Assembly (NCBI RefSeq): GCF_001696535.1
Contig: NZ_MBQE01000001.1
Span: 124,001-188,000 of the forward strand
DNA length: 64,000 nt
Direction: 5' to 3'
From: Stappia indica
GTDB lineage: Bacteria > Pseudomonadota > Alphaproteobacteria > Rhizobiales > Stappiaceae
The notes beneath the pieces were generated by a model, which was not told the DNA's origin, made no database searches, and was given only the letters and a program-made list of their open reading frames with translations. The position numbers and the translations under genes were made by a program. Shown piece by piece: positions 18,709 to 28,332 of the stretch. The stretch's first letter is position 1. The number at the start of each line of letters is the position of its first letter.

Positions 18709-20538
18709 ATGACCGGCATCGACCAGACCGCTTCGACGGATGACGGGCGCCGCCGTGTTCTCGGCGTCACCCGCTCTGCCGGCGAGCGGACCTGGCGGGA
18801 ACGGCTGACACAGCCGCAAGGCGCGACGGCGCTGGCAATCGCCCAGCGCCTCGGCGTTCCGGAGGTCGTCGCCCGGGTGATGGCCGCGCGCGACGTCCCG
18901 CTGGAAGCCGCAGAGCGGTTTCTCGATCCGACCATCAAGGACCTGATGCCGGACCCCTCGTCGCTGAGCGATATGGAAGCGGCCGTGGCTCGGGTCGCGG
19001 ACGCGGTCGGTGCCGGAGCCCGGATTGCCATTTTCGGCGATTACGACGTGGACGGCGCCACGTCCTCCGCGGTGCTGTCGCGCTATCTGTCCGCGATCGG
19101 CATCGCCAGCCGCATTCACATCCCCGACCGCATCATTGAAGGCTACGGCCCCAACGGGCCGGCCATCCGCATGTTGCGGGAGGAGGGGGCCGGGCTCCTC
19201 GTCTGTGTCGATTGCGGCAGCGTTTCCTTCGAGGCCTTTGCCGAGGCGCGCGAGGTCGGGCTGGATGTGGTGGTGCTCGACCATCACCAGGTTGGCGAAG
19301 AGCTGCCCGCCACCGCCGCTCTGGTCAATCCCAACCGCCAGGACGACCTGTCCGGCCTCGGCCACCTCGCCGCGGTCGGCGTCACCTTCGTCTTTCTCGT
19401 CGGACTGAACCGCGAGCTCCGCCGGCGCGGGATGTTCCGCGCCAGGCGCGAGCCTGATCTGCTGGCGCTTCTGGATCTCGTCGCAGTCGGCACGGTCTGC
19501 GATGTGGTGCCGCTGAAAGGGCTGAACCGCGCGTTCGTCCGAAAGGGGCTGCTTGCCATGCATGGCCGCGCCAATGCCGGTCTTGCCGCGCTCGGCGACG
19601 TGTCGCGCGTTCACGGCCGGGCAACGCCCTATCATCTCGGCTTCATGATCGGTCCGCGCATCAACGCCGGCGGGCGCATCGGCGATGCCGCGCTCGGGGC
19701 GCGTCTTCTCACCACCGACGACATGGACGAGGCGCGCACCATCGCAGAACGGCTCGACGGGCTGAATGCCGAGCGCCAGGCCATCGAGGCCGAAATGCTG
19801 CTGGAGGGCGATGCCCAGGCGTTGATCGCCACCCAGCAGGACGACCCGGCCGTTCTTCTCACCGGCTCGCCCGGATGGCATCCCGGCGTCGTCGGCCTCG
19901 TCGCCGCCCGCCTCAAGGAGCGCTATCGCCGGCCGGCCTTTGCCATCGCCTATGACGCCGATGGCAAGGGGACAGGCTCCGGGCGTTCGATCCCCGGTGT
20001 CGACCTGGGAGCTGCCGTGCGGCGCGCCGTCGAAGAGAAGATACTGGAAAAGGGCGGCGGACACGCGATGGCCGCCGGTCTGACCGTACGCCGCGAGAAA
20101 CTCGCCGACCTCGCCGCCTTCCTGCAGGACGCGCTGGTCGAGGACGTTGCCGCCGCACGCTCGGCGACCGAACTGAAGATCGACGGCGCCATGACGGCGG
20201 GAGCCGCCAGCGCCGATCTTCTGCACATGCTGGAGACGGCCGGCCCGTTCGGCGCCGGCCATCCGGAACCTGTCTTCGCCTTTCCCAGCCACCGCGTCAC
20301 CTTCGCCGATACGGTCGGCAAGGGGCATGTTCGCCTGACGCTGGCCGATGGCGGCGGCAGCACGCTCAAGGCCATTGCCTTCAAGGCTGCGGACACGCCG
20401 CTCGGTCAGGCGATCCTCGGTGCCCGCGGCAGTGCCCTGCACGTCGCCGGCGCGCTGTCCCTCGATACCTGGCAGGGACAGGAGCGCGTGCAGTTGCGGG
20501 TCATCGACGTCGCCGATCCCCAGCGTTCCCGTCTCTGA
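18709..20538 (+). CDS. recJ: Single-stranded-DNA exonuclease RecJ
   Basis: A 609-residue DHH-superfamily 5'-3' exonuclease used in recombination and mismatch repair. IFGDYDVDGATSSAVL (motif I), VDCGS (motif II) and VVLDHHQ (DHH, motif III) are followed by the DHHA1 domain with GSPGWHPGVVGLVAARL and GKGTGSGRSIPGVDLGAAV, then a C-terminal OB domain. Length and domain order are standard. Confidence 0.96.
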   Translation: MTGIDQTASTDDGRRRVLGVTRSAGERTWRERLTQPQGATALAIAQRLGVPEVVARVMAARDVPLEAAERFLDPTIKDLMPDPSSLSDMEAAVARVADAVGAGARIAIFGDYDVDGATSSAVLSRYLSAIGIASRIHIPDRIIEGYGPNGPAIRMLREEGAGLLVCVDCGSVSFEAFAEAREVGLDVVVLDHHQVGEELPATAALVNPNRQDDLSGLGHLAAVGVTFVFLVGLNRELRRRGMFRARREPDLLALLDLVAVGTVCDVVPLKGLNRAFVRKGLLAMHGRANAGLAALGDVSRVHGRATPYHLGFMIGPRINAGGRIGDAALGARLLTTDDMDEARTIAERLDGLNAERQAIEAEMLLEGDAQALIATQQDDPAVLLTGSPGWHPGVVGLVAARLKERYRRPAFAIAYDADGKGTGSGRSIPGVDLGAAVRRAVEEKILEKGGGHAMAAGLTVRREKLADLAAFLQDALVEDVAAARSATELKIDGAMTAGAASADLLHMLETAGPFGAGHPEPVFAFPSHRVTFADTVGKGHVRLTLADGGGSTLKAIAFKAADTPLGQAILGARGSALHVAGALSLDTWQGQERVQLRVIDVADPQRSRL

Positions 20539-20651
20539 GAGTACCCGGACCGGCTCGGAATCTTCTGCCCATCGGCATTTCCTGCCCCGTTAAGGAAGGC
20601 GAAACTCCGCCCGCGTTACCGTGATCCTGGATGGATTTGCGGGATGGAATC

Positions 20652-20855
20652 ATGACTCCTCGGGCTCAGTTGCGTCATTTGATGGCCGAAGTCGACACTG
20701 CTGCGGACAATGCAGAGCGCGCCTTGCGCCGCCTGCAGGCGCAGGGCGTTTCCGCGACCGTTCCCGAGCGTGCTCCCGCTGTCACGCCGCTGCGTGCAGG
20801 GCTCGTGCTCGCCAGCCTGCTGATGGCGGCAAAGGTCATCATCTCCAACGACTGA
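20652..20855 (+). CDS. Small hypothetical protein with C-terminal hydrophobic helix
   Basis: A 67-residue protein. An amphipathic N-terminal half (QLRHLMAEVDTAADNAERALRRL, probably coiled coil) is followed by a Pro-containing linker and a hydrophobic stretch (AGLVLASLLMAAKVII). It could be a small membrane-tethered coiled-coil protein. A GGGA-containing site precedes the ATG at 20652, and an in-frame ATG at 20631 is an alternative. I do not recognise the family. It sits downstream of recJ, upstream of the nitrilase-family gene. Confidence 0.5.
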   Translation: MTPRAQLRHLMAEVDTAADNAERALRRLQAQGVSATVPERAPAVTPLRAGLVLASLLMAAKVIISND

Positions 20856-20940
20856 GCCTGCGCTTGCTGCTGCCGGTTTTTGATCGGCAGCGCAATTTGT
20901 CGCCTTGATTGTATCGGGCGATAGGGCCAGCATCCGGCCC

Positions 20941-21852
20941 ATGAACACCTCCTCCTTTCCCGAAACATTTCGTCTGGCGCTCTGCGCCTTCAACCTCGGC
21001 ATGGGCGGTCGCAGCCGCGAGGCCTTCCTCGCAGGCGTCTCGCAGCGTCTTGCCCGTGCTCATGCCCAGGGCGCCGAGCTTCTGGTCCTGCCCGAATATC
21101 TCAGCGAGGCATTTCTCGCCTGGAAGCCGAAAGGCCTGAAACCGACGGAAGAGCTGGCCTTCATGGCGGCGGAGGCGGAAGCCCTGCTGCCGGAAATGGC
21201 TGCCCTCGTTACGGAGCACGGGGTGTCGCTTGTCGCCGGATCTGTTCCCTGGGCCGACGGCAACGGCGGTTTCCTTAATCGCGCCGTTGCCATGCTCGCC
21301 GACGGACGCAGCATCGCCCATGACAAGCTGGCCCTGACGCCGTTCGAGCTCGACCGCGAAAGCTGGCTTCTCACCCCGGGCGACAAGGTGGTGCGATTCG
21401 AGTTCGCCGGCCTGTCGATGATGATGCTGATCTGCCTCGACATCGAAATGCCGGCGCTTTCCACTCTCATTGCCCGCGACGCGCCGGACCTGCTGATCGT
21501 GCCGTCCATGACGTCGAGCCTTGCCGGCTATCACCGCGTCTTCGGCTGCGCCAAGGCGCGGGCTGTCGAGCTGATGTGCTCCGTCGCGGTCTGCGGCGTG
21601 GTGGGCGCTTCGCCCGGCACCACCCAGAACGACACCAACGTTTCAGGTGCCGCGCTCTACATTCCGTGCGAGCCTGCTCTCGGATATCGCGGCGTCGTTG
21701 CGGAGATCGCCCCCATCGATGGTACAAGGGGCGAGGAGCCTCTTCTCGTCGCCGATGTCCCGGTCGCGGCCATTCGCTCGTTGCGCGCGGGCGGCGCCGA
21801 GGTCTGGCCGGGCAACTGGTCGGCGGATCACGTCACATTGTCGAGCGAGTGA
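20941..21852 (+). CDS. Carbon-nitrogen hydrolase (nitrilase superfamily)
   Basis: A 303-residue amidase-like enzyme. The catalytic triad of the superfamily is visible: Glu in LPEYLSEAF (E52), Lys in AHDKLALTPFE (K129) and Cys in LICLDIEMP (C165). It is predicted to hydrolyse a non-peptide C-N bond in the cytosol. The substrate is unknown. The ATG at 20941 gives the usual start before the first beta strand (FRLALCAFNLGMG). The next gene begins four bases after the stop, so the two are probably cotranscribed. Confidence 0.82.
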   Translation: MNTSSFPETFRLALCAFNLGMGGRSREAFLAGVSQRLARAHAQGAELLVLPEYLSEAFLAWKPKGLKPTEELAFMAAEAEALLPEMAALVTEHGVSLVAGSVPWADGNGGFLNRAVAMLADGRSIAHDKLALTPFELDRESWLLTPGDKVVRFEFAGLSMMMLICLDIEMPALSTLIARDAPDLLIVPSMTSSLAGYHRVFGCAKARAVELMCSVAVCGVVGASPGTTQNDTNVSGAALYIPCEPALGYRGVVAEIAPIDGTRGEEPLLVADVPVAAIRSLRAGGAEVWPGNWSADHVTLSSE

Positions 21853-21856
21853 CACG

Positions 21857-22261
21857 ATGGCTTTTTCCGATGTTTCAGAAACGCTCGGCAGCGACCGTGC
21901 CAGCGGCGCTGTCGTTCTGCTGGGCGGCCTCAGTGGCGGGCTGGGCGTGGCGCTCTCGGCGATGGCTGCCCATGTTCCCGGCGGCGAATTGCTGTCGACC
22001 GCGGCCAACATGCTGCTTTTCCACGCTCCGGCCTTTCTCGCGCTGGCTGCGTTGAAGGGCACGGGGCCGCGCGGTGTCCTGGCCGTCGCGGCGCTGGCCC
22101 TCACCATCGGCCTTGCGCTCTTTGCCGGCGATATAACCACTCGGGTGATGCTGGGGGATCGGCTGTTCGCGATGGCCGCACCTGTCGGCGGAAGCTTGAT
22201 GATCCTCGGCTGGACCGCCATCCTGGTCGCCGGCGTCGCGCGGCTGATGCGCAGGGCCTGA
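21857..22261 (+). CDS. DUF423 membrane protein
   Basis: A 134-residue inner-membrane protein with four hydrophobic segments. The first helix, followed by SAMAAHVPGGELLSTAANMLLFHAPAFLALA and a last pair with AAPVGGSLMILGWTAIL, follows the DUF423 (YgdD) pattern, with an AH pair after helix 1 and GG before the last helix. The function is unknown. It is tightly coupled to the nitrilase-family gene. Confidence 0.7.
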   Translation: MAFSDVSETLGSDRASGAVVLLGGLSGGLGVALSAMAAHVPGGELLSTAANMLLFHAPAFLALAALKGTGPRGVLAVAALALTIGLALFAGDITTRVMLGDRLFAMAAPVGGSLMILGWTAILVAGVARLMRRA

Positions 22262-22437
22262 AGTCTTCCGTCCCCGGCTGTCGCAGGTGCGACGCAAAGC
22301 CTCGACGGAATGTCGTTTTTCGGCAAGAGCGGCTGCCGGATCGGTAGCACAACGGGAATATGGATGCAGGGAACTCGGCCTCGCTGGTGAGGTGCTTCCC
22401 CGCGTCCGCGAAAAAGCGCCGCCGGCAAGAGGACCGC

Positions 22438-23691
22438 ATGACACGTTTCTCCTTCTGGGACCTGGCCTTGAAGGCCCTCAATGGCCATCAGGATTGGGGC
22501 CACCAGTGGCGCAAGCCCGATCCCAAGCCCGAATACGACGTGATCATCATCGGTGCGGGCGGGCATGGCCTTGCCACCGCCTATTACCTTGCGACCGAGC
22601 ACGGCATCACCAACATCGCCGTGCTGGAAAAGGGCTGGCTCGGCGGCGGCAACACGGGCCGCAACACCACCATCGTGCGGTCCAACTATCTCTGGGAAGA
22701 GAGCGAGGCGCTCTACGACCACGCGATGGACCTATGGCAGGACCTGTCGCAGGAGCTGAATTACAACGTCATGTATTCCGCGCGCGGCGTGATGATGCTC
22801 GCCCACACGGTCCACGACATCCAGGTCTTCAAGCGGCACGTGCATGCCAACCGGCTCGCCGGCGTCCAGAACGAGTGGCTGAGCGCGGAAGAGGCGAAGG
22901 AATTCTGCCCGCCGCTCAACATCGGCCGCAACATCCGCTACCCGGTTCTCGGCGCCGCGCTTCAGCGCAAGGGCGGCGTCGCCCGCCACGACGCCGTGGC
23001 CTGGGGGTATGCGCGCGGAGCCGACAGGCGCGGCGTCGACATCATCCAGAATTGCGCCGTGACCGGCATTCGCCGACATCCTGACGGATCGGTGGCCGGC
23101 GTCGAGACCTCGCGCGGCTTCATCGGGGCGAAGAAGGTCGGCGTGGTCGCAGCCGGCCATACCTCGGTCGTGATGGACATGGCCGGCGTGCGCATGCCGC
23201 TGGAATCCAACCCGCTGCAGGCGCTCGTGTCCGAGCCGGTGAAGCCGTGCTTCCCCTGCGTGGTCATGTCCAACACGGTACACGCCTATATCTCGCAGTC
23301 GGACAAGGGAGAGCTGGTGATCGGTGCAGGCACCGACCAGTATGTCTCCTACAGCCAGACCGGCGGCCTGCAGATCACCACCCACACGGTCGATGCGATC
23401 TGCGAGCTCTTTCCGATGTTCCGCCGCATGCGCATGCTGCGCAACTGGGGCGGCATCGTCGACGTGACGCCGGACCGCTCGCCGATCATCGGCAAGACCC
23501 CGGTTCCGGGCCTATACGTCAATTGCGGCTGGGGTACGGGCGGCTTCAAGGCAACGCCCGGTTCGGGCCACGTCTTCGCCCACACCATCGCCCGCGACGA
23601 GCCCCATCCGGTCAATGCGCCGTTCACTCTGGACCGGTTCCGTACCGGCCGGCTCATCGACGAGGCGGCAGCTGCCGCCGTCGCGCATTGA
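22438..23691 (+). CDS. soxB: Sarcosine oxidase subunit beta
   Basis: A 417-residue flavoprotein subunit of heterotetrameric sarcosine oxidase, which demethylates sarcosine with O2 and tetrahydrofolate. The FAD motif VIIIGAGGHGLATAYYLA (35-52), LGGGNTGRNTTIVRSNY (68-84) and GVARHDAVAWGYARGA (180-195) are present. The His of that last motif, about H184, probably corresponds to the covalent FMN ligand. The C-terminus has DRSPIIGKTPVPGLYVNCGWGTGGFKATPGSG. The ATG at 22438 is chosen over an upstream in-frame ATG because it fits the family N-terminus. First gene of the sox operon. No glyA lies upstream here. Confidence 0.96.
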   Translation: MTRFSFWDLALKALNGHQDWGHQWRKPDPKPEYDVIIIGAGGHGLATAYYLATEHGITNIAVLEKGWLGGGNTGRNTTIVRSNYLWEESEALYDHAMDLWQDLSQELNYNVMYSARGVMMLAHTVHDIQVFKRHVHANRLAGVQNEWLSAEEAKEFCPPLNIGRNIRYPVLGAALQRKGGVARHDAVAWGYARGADRRGVDIIQNCAVTGIRRHPDGSVAGVETSRGFIGAKKVGVVAAGHTSVVMDMAGVRMPLESNPLQALVSEPVKPCFPCVVMSNTVHAYISQSDKGELVIGAGTDQYVSYSQTGGLQITTHTVDAICELFPMFRRMRMLRNWGGIVDVTPDRSPIIGKTPVPGLYVNCGWGTGGFKATPGSGHVFAHTIARDEPHPVNAPFTLDRFRTGRLIDEAAAAAVAH

Positions 23692-23699
23692 GGCCCGAC

Positions 23700-24056
23700 A
23701 TGACACATCAGCCTGTGAACCTTGCCGACAAGCTCGCCCGGTTCTCCGACCACTGGTCGCCGAAAATCGTCGGCTCGTTCAACGGTCACGATCTCATGGT
23801 GGTGAAGGTCAAGGGCGAGTTCACCTGGCATTCGCATCCCGATACGGATGACTTCTTTCAGGTCCTGTCCGGCAGGCTGACCATCCGCATGCGCGATGGC
23901 GATGTCACGCTCGGGCCCGGCGAACTGTTTGTCGTTCCCAAAGGCGTCGAACATTGCCCGGTCGCCGAGGTCGAAACCCATCTGTTGCTGATCGAGCCCT
24001 CCGGCACGCCGAACACCGGCGATCCGGAGACTGCGGCTCAGAAGACCAAAATCTAG
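23700..24056 (+). CDS. Cupin-domain protein inside the sarcosine oxidase operon
   Basis: A 118-residue single-domain cupin. The metal-binding motif HSHPDTDDFFQVLSGRLTIRM (His, His, Glu position taken by acidic residues) and the second motif GELFVVPKGVEHCPVAE are clear. It has GAGG six bases before the ATG and starts 8 bases after soxB, ending 9 bases before soxD, so it is part of the operon. Its role is unknown. It may bind a metal or help handle a sarcosine-derived product such as formaldehyde, but this is speculation. Confidence 0.82.
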   Translation: MTHQPVNLADKLARFSDHWSPKIVGSFNGHDLMVVKVKGEFTWHSHPDTDDFFQVLSGRLTIRMRDGDVTLGPGELFVVPKGVEHCPVAEVETHLLLIEPSGTPNTGDPETAAQKTKI

Positions 24057-24065
24057 GGCAAGCCG

Positions 24066-24371
24066 ATGCTTCTTATCCACTGCCCCTGCTGCGGCGTCGA
24101 ACGCCCGGAGATCGAGTTCCGTTACGGCGGCGAGGCGCATATCGCCCGCCCCGTGCAGCCGGCCGATCTCGACGATCATCAATGGGCCGAGTTCCTCTAC
24201 ATGCGGACCAATCCCAAAGGCGTGATGGCCGAGCGCTGGCGCCATGTTCACGGCTGCGGCCGCTTCTTCAACGCGCTGCGCGATACGGTCAGCGACCGTT
24301 TCATCGCCGTCTACAAGACCGGCGAACCGCGACCGGACAGCGCTGCCGCTGTCGGGGAGGGCGCCCGATGA
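24066..24371 (+). CDS. soxD: Sarcosine oxidase subunit delta
   Basis: A 101-residue small subunit. The N-terminal zinc-type motif HCPCCGVERPEIEFRYGGEA and the DHQWAEFLYMRTNPKG, HVHGCGRFFNALRDT segments are highly characteristic. It overlaps soxA by ATGA, implying translational coupling. Confidence 0.96.
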   Translation: MLLIHCPCCGVERPEIEFRYGGEAHIARPVQPADLDDHQWAEFLYMRTNPKGVMAERWRHVHGCGRFFNALRDTVSDRFIAVYKTGEPRPDSAAAVGEGAR

Positions 24372-27300
24372 CCGCGACGTTCCGAACCTCGAAGGGCGGG
24401 CGCATCGACCGCGCGAAATCCGTCACGTTCACCTTCGACGGCAAGACGCTGACCGGGCAGGCCGGCGACACGCTGGCCTCGGCGCTGCTTGCCAACGGCA
24501 TCCATCTCGTCGGCCGCTCGTTCAAGTATCACCGACCGCGCGGCATCGTGACCGCCGGCTCGGAGGAGCCGAACGCGCTGGTCGGAGTGGCGAAGTCGGC
24601 GGCAGCCGCCGCCGCTGGCCAGAGCGTGCCGAACCTGAGGGCCACCCAGGTCGAGATCCACGAGGGGATGGTCGTCGTCAGCCAGAACCGCTGGCCTTCG
24701 CTCGCCTTCGACGTCGGCGCGGTCAACGACCGGCTGTCGCCGTTCTTCGTCGCCGGCTTCTACTACAAGACCTTCATGTGGCCGAAGAGCTTCTGGAACC
24801 GGGTCTACGAGCCGTTCATCCGTGCCGCAGCGGGCCTCGGCAAGGCGCCGACCGCGCCGGATCCGGATCGCTACGCCAACCGCTACGCCCATTGCGACGT
24901 GCTCGTCTCCGGCAGCGGTCCGGCCGGCCTTGCGGCGGCGCTCACCGCAGCGCGCTCCGGGGCACGGGTGATCCTTGCCGACGAGCAGGGGGAGCCGGGA
25001 GGCTCTCTGCTGCATGATGTCGGCGCACAGATCGACGGCCGACCCGCCGCGGAGTGGGTGTCTGCCGCGATTGCCGAGCTTGCGGGCAACGACCGCGTCA
25101 CTCTGCTGCCTCGCACCACCGTCTTCGGCTATTTCAACCAGAACTTCATCGGCCTCGCCGAGCGCGTCACCGACCACCTCGCCGATCCTGATCCCTCTCT
25201 GCCGCGCGAGCGCCTGTGGCAGGTGCGTGCACGCCAGGTGGTGCTTGCCACCGGCGCCATCGAGCGGCCGCTGGTCTTCCCCGAGAACGACCGTCCCGGC
25301 GTCATGATGGCTGAGGCAGGCCGCATCTACGCCAACCGCTTCGGCGTGCTGCCGGGGCGTGCCATCGCCGTCGCGACGGCGTGCGACAGTGCCTGGCGCG
25401 CCGCCTTCGACATCAAGGCGCTCGGCGGCAATGTGGTCGCCATCCTCGACATGCGGACCGATGTGGATCCGGCGTTGAAGGAGAAGGCCCGTGCCCATGG
25501 CATCCGGGTGGAGACCGGCTGCACCGTTACCGGCGTGAAGGGTACGAAGCGGATCGAGGGTATTCGGCTCGGCCGCATATCCGGAGACACGGTCTCGTCC
25601 GCCGGCAGCCTTGCCTGCGACTGCCTGCTGATGTCCGGCGGCTGGACGCCCAATGTCAGCCTGCACTCACAGGCCCGCGGCAAGCTCGACTGGCACGCCG
25701 ACAAGGGCGCTTTCTTGCCCGGCGATCCGGTCCAGGCTCAGCGCTCCGCAGGCAGCTGCCGCGGTATCGACGGTTTGGCGCAGGTGTTGGCCGACGGCGC
25801 GCGCGCCGGCGCGGAAGCAGCGCAGGCCGCGACTGGAAACGCGACCGACATCCCGGCCTTCTCCGCCAGCGGCAGCGAAGCCTCTTTCGGCTGGTGGCTC
25901 GGAGCGGTACCGCACGACCGCGATGCGTCCCGCGTGCGCGCCTTCGTCGACTTCCAGAACGATGTCACGGCAAAGGATGTGAAGCTTGCCGTGCGCGAAG
26001 GCATGCATTCGATCGAGCACATCAAGCGCTACACGACGACCGGCATGGCGACCGATCAGGGGCGCCTGTCCAACATGAACGCGCTCTCCATCGCCTCGAC
26101 CGCGCTGGCCAACGAGATCCCGCAAGTCGGCCTCACCACCTTCCGCCAGCCCTATACGCCGGTGACCTTCGGCACGCTGGCGACGACCTCGCGGGGCGAT
26201 CTGTTCGATCCGGTCCGCCGCACGGCGATCCACGACTGGGCTGCGGCGCAAGGCGCGGCCTTCGAAGACGTGAGCTTGTGGAAGCGCGCCTGGTACTTCG
26301 CCAAAGGCGGAGAGGACATGCATGCCGCGGTCCTGCGCGAGTGTCGTACGGTTCGCGAGAGCGTCGGCATCTTCGATGCCTCGACCCTCGGCAAGATCGA
26401 AGTGGTCGGGCCGGATGCGGCTGAATTCCTTGAGCGCGTCTACACCAATCCCTGGAAGAAGCTCGGGGTCGGGCGTCTGCGCTACGGGCTGATGCTCAAC
26501 GAGGCCGGCTTCATCATGGACGACGGCGTCGTCGGCCGAATTGCCGAGGATCGCTTCCACGTCACCACGACGACCGGCGGTGCGCCGCGCGTCCTGTCCC
26601 ACATGGAGGACTATCTCCAGACCGAGTGGGCGGATCTCAAGGTCTGGCTGACCTCCACCACCGAGCAGTGGGCGGTGATCGCGGTGCAGGGGCCGAAGGC
26701 GCGCGAGGCCATCGCGCCGCTCGTCGACGACATCGACCTTGCCACCGAAGCGATGCCGCACATGTCGGTGCGCCAGGGGCATGTCATGGGCGGCATTCCC
26801 TGCCGGTTGTTCCGGATGAGCTTCACCGGCGAGGCGGGCTACGAGATCAACGTGCCTCCCTCGCGCGCCCGTCAGGTCTGGGACGCGGTCTTCGCCAATG
26901 TCGAACGGCTCGGCGGCTGCGCCTACGGCACGGAGACGATGCACGTCCTGCGCGCGGAGAAGGGCTACATCATTGTCGGCCAGGAGACCGACGGCACGGT
27001 AACGCCTGACGATGTCGGCACGTCCTGGGCCATCGGCAAGAACAAGCCGGACTTCGTCGGAAAGCGGTCGCTGGCCCGGCCTGACCTCGTGGCCCCGGGC
27101 CGCAAGCAGCTTGTCGGCCTGCTGACGAAGGACGGCAAGGCGCTGCTGGAGGAGGGGGCGCAAGTCACCGTGGAAGCTGATCCGGCGCCGCGCACGCCGG
27201 CGCTGGGTCATGTCACCTCGTCCTACATGTCCGCCGCGGCCGGCCGGCCGATCGCGCTGGCGATGATCGCAAACGGCCGTGCCCGTCACGGCGAAACCCT

Positions 27301-27388
27301 GCATGTGCCGATGCCGGGCGGGGCGATTGCCGTCGAGGTGGTCCCGCCGCTCTTTGTCGATCCGGAAGGAAACCGGTTCAATGCCTGA
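24368..27388 (+). CDS. soxA: Sarcosine oxidase subunit alpha
   Basis: A 1006-residue subunit. It has an N-terminal 2Fe-2S-ferredoxin-like fold without cysteines (VTFTFDGKTLTGQAGDTLASALLANG, then SFKYHRPRGIVTAGSEEPNALV), a pyridine-nucleotide-disulfide-type NAD-binding domain (VLVSGSGPAGLAAALTAARSG; later LATGAIERPLVFPENDRPGVM), and a C-terminal aminomethyltransferase (GcvT-like) domain from about residue 620 that binds tetrahydrofolate. It starts within the soxD stop codon and overlaps soxG by eight bases. Confidence 0.97.
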   Translation: MTATFRTSKGGRIDRAKSVTFTFDGKTLTGQAGDTLASALLANGIHLVGRSFKYHRPRGIVTAGSEEPNALVGVAKSAAAAAAGQSVPNLRATQVEIHEGMVVVSQNRWPSLAFDVGAVNDRLSPFFVAGFYYKTFMWPKSFWNRVYEPFIRAAAGLGKAPTAPDPDRYANRYAHCDVLVSGSGPAGLAAALTAARSGARVILADEQGEPGGSLLHDVGAQIDGRPAAEWVSAAIAELAGNDRVTLLPRTTVFGYFNQNFIGLAERVTDHLADPDPSLPRERLWQVRARQVVLATGAIERPLVFPENDRPGVMMAEAGRIYANRFGVLPGRAIAVATACDSAWRAAFDIKALGGNVVAILDMRTDVDPALKEKARAHGIRVETGCTVTGVKGTKRIEGIRLGRISGDTVSSAGSLACDCLLMSGGWTPNVSLHSQARGKLDWHADKGAFLPGDPVQAQRSAGSCRGIDGLAQVLADGARAGAEAAQAATGNATDIPAFSASGSEASFGWWLGAVPHDRDASRVRAFVDFQNDVTAKDVKLAVREGMHSIEHIKRYTTTGMATDQGRLSNMNALSIASTALANEIPQVGLTTFRQPYTPVTFGTLATTSRGDLFDPVRRTAIHDWAAAQGAAFEDVSLWKRAWYFAKGGEDMHAAVLRECRTVRESVGIFDASTLGKIEVVGPDAAEFLERVYTNPWKKLGVGRLRYGLMLNEAGFIMDDGVVGRIAEDRFHVTTTTGGAPRVLSHMEDYLQTEWADLKVWLTSTTEQWAVIAVQGPKAREAIAPLVDDIDLATEAMPHMSVRQGHVMGGIPCRLFRMSFTGEAGYEINVPPSRARQVWDAVFANVERLGGCAYGTETMHVLRAEKGYIIVGQETDGTVTPDDVGTSWAIGKNKPDFVGKRSLARPDLVAPGRKQLVGLLTKDGKALLEEGAQVTVEADPAPRTPALGHVTSSYMSAAAGRPIALAMIANGRARHGETLHVPMPGGAIAVEVVPPLFVDPEGNRFNA

Positions 27389-27956
27389 CGCCCTGTTTCA
27401 CGCGCCGGCCGAGACGCTGGCACTGTCGCCACTCGTTGGGGCGGGAACCACGCTCCGCCGGGCTGCACCGCTGGTCCGCTTTGTTTTCCGGGGCGATGCC
27501 GCTGCGGCTGCAAAGGCGGGAGCCGCCTTCGGTGCCGCCCTGCCGCAATCGCCTCTTGCCGCCGAAAGCTCCGGCGAGCGCGCCGCGCTGTGGCAGGGGC
27601 CGGACGAGTGGCTGCTGCTCGCCCGCCCGTCGACGGAGGGGCCTCAGGCGGTCGATGCGCTTGCGCGCAGCCTTGCCGGCGAGATCGCCGCGGCACTTGG
27701 CGCGACACCGCACTCGCTGGTCGACGTGTCGGAGCGCAATGTCGCTCTGCTGCTGGAAGGGCCGGACGCTGCCGATCTTCTCAACGCGCATGTCTTTCTG
27801 GATCTCGACCCGGCCGCCTTTCCGGTCGGCATGGTGACTCGCACGCTTTTCACCAAGGCGGAGATCGTTCTGTGGCGTACGGGCGAGCAGAATTTCGCCG
27901 TCGAGTGCTGGTCGAGCTTTGCGCCCTATGTCGAGGGACATCTCGCCGAGGCCTGA
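27381..27956 (+). CDS. soxG: Sarcosine oxidase subunit gamma
   Basis: A 191-residue subunit with a GcvT-like fold. GPDEWLLLARP, TPHSLVDVSERNVALLLEGPDAADLLN and FPVGMVTRTLFTKAEIVLWRTGEQNFAVECW match the SoxG family. The ATG at 27381 lies inside the end of soxA. It is the last gene of the operon, followed by a terminator. Confidence 0.94.
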   Translation: MPDALFHAPAETLALSPLVGAGTTLRRAAPLVRFVFRGDAAAAAKAGAAFGAALPQSPLAAESSGERAALWQGPDEWLLLARPSTEGPQAVDALARSLAGEIAAALGATPHSLVDVSERNVALLLEGPDAADLLNAHVFLDLDPAAFPVGMVTRTLFTKAEIVLWRTGEQNFAVECWSSFAPYVEGHLAEA

Positions 27957-27993
27957 TCCGGTCACGGCTCTTGCACAAAAACAGCAGGAAATT

Positions 27994-28028
27994 GGGCGGT
28001 GCCGGCCGGTGCCGCCCGTTTTGTTTTG
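27994..28028 (+). terminator. Terminator of the sox operon
   Basis: GGGCGGTGCC (27994-28003) pairs with GGTGCCGCCC (28009-28018), including two G-U pairs, and is followed by GTTTTGTTTTG. Confidence 0.85.
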
Positions 28029-28332
28029 AAAGCGGTCTTGCGCGGCGGCGGCGGTCGTGGTGAATGAGCAGGCCGCTGCCCCGACCGACGGGACGGGCCG
28101 GCTCTCGGAGAAACGGCACGCTGTCGCCACGGGTGACCACCGGTCAGGACACGCGATCCGCATTCTGCCGGTTGGCTCGGGAGCGCCCGGGCTTCTTTCC
28201 GGCTCAGCCCCTCCAGGCCTTTCCAGTAGTGTCGTCATCGGCTCGGCTCGCCAGCCAGCGATGATCTCCGCAAACTATCGCTGCCCGATGCACACACGCT
28301 ATGATACTCGGCAGCTTGCAAAGATGGTGACC
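28029..28332 (+). other. Leader region of the DEAD-box helicase gene
   Basis: About 300 bases without a convincing gene. The helicase frame is open upstream to 28057, but the extra sequence is low-complexity and unlike any helicase N-terminus. TATGAT at 28300-28305 could be a -10 element, but I see no matching -35. A long leader would suit a cold-inducible helicase, but nothing in the sequence proves it. Confidence 0.3.

Noticed and set aside
18643-20442. 599-codon minus-strand open frame
   Set aside because: Antisense shadow of recJ.
28057-28332. N-terminal extension of the DEAD-box helicase to an upstream GTG
   Set aside because: The extra 92 residues lack helicase similarity and lie directly after a terminator. 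Starts at 28324/28333 fit the Q-motif spacing.
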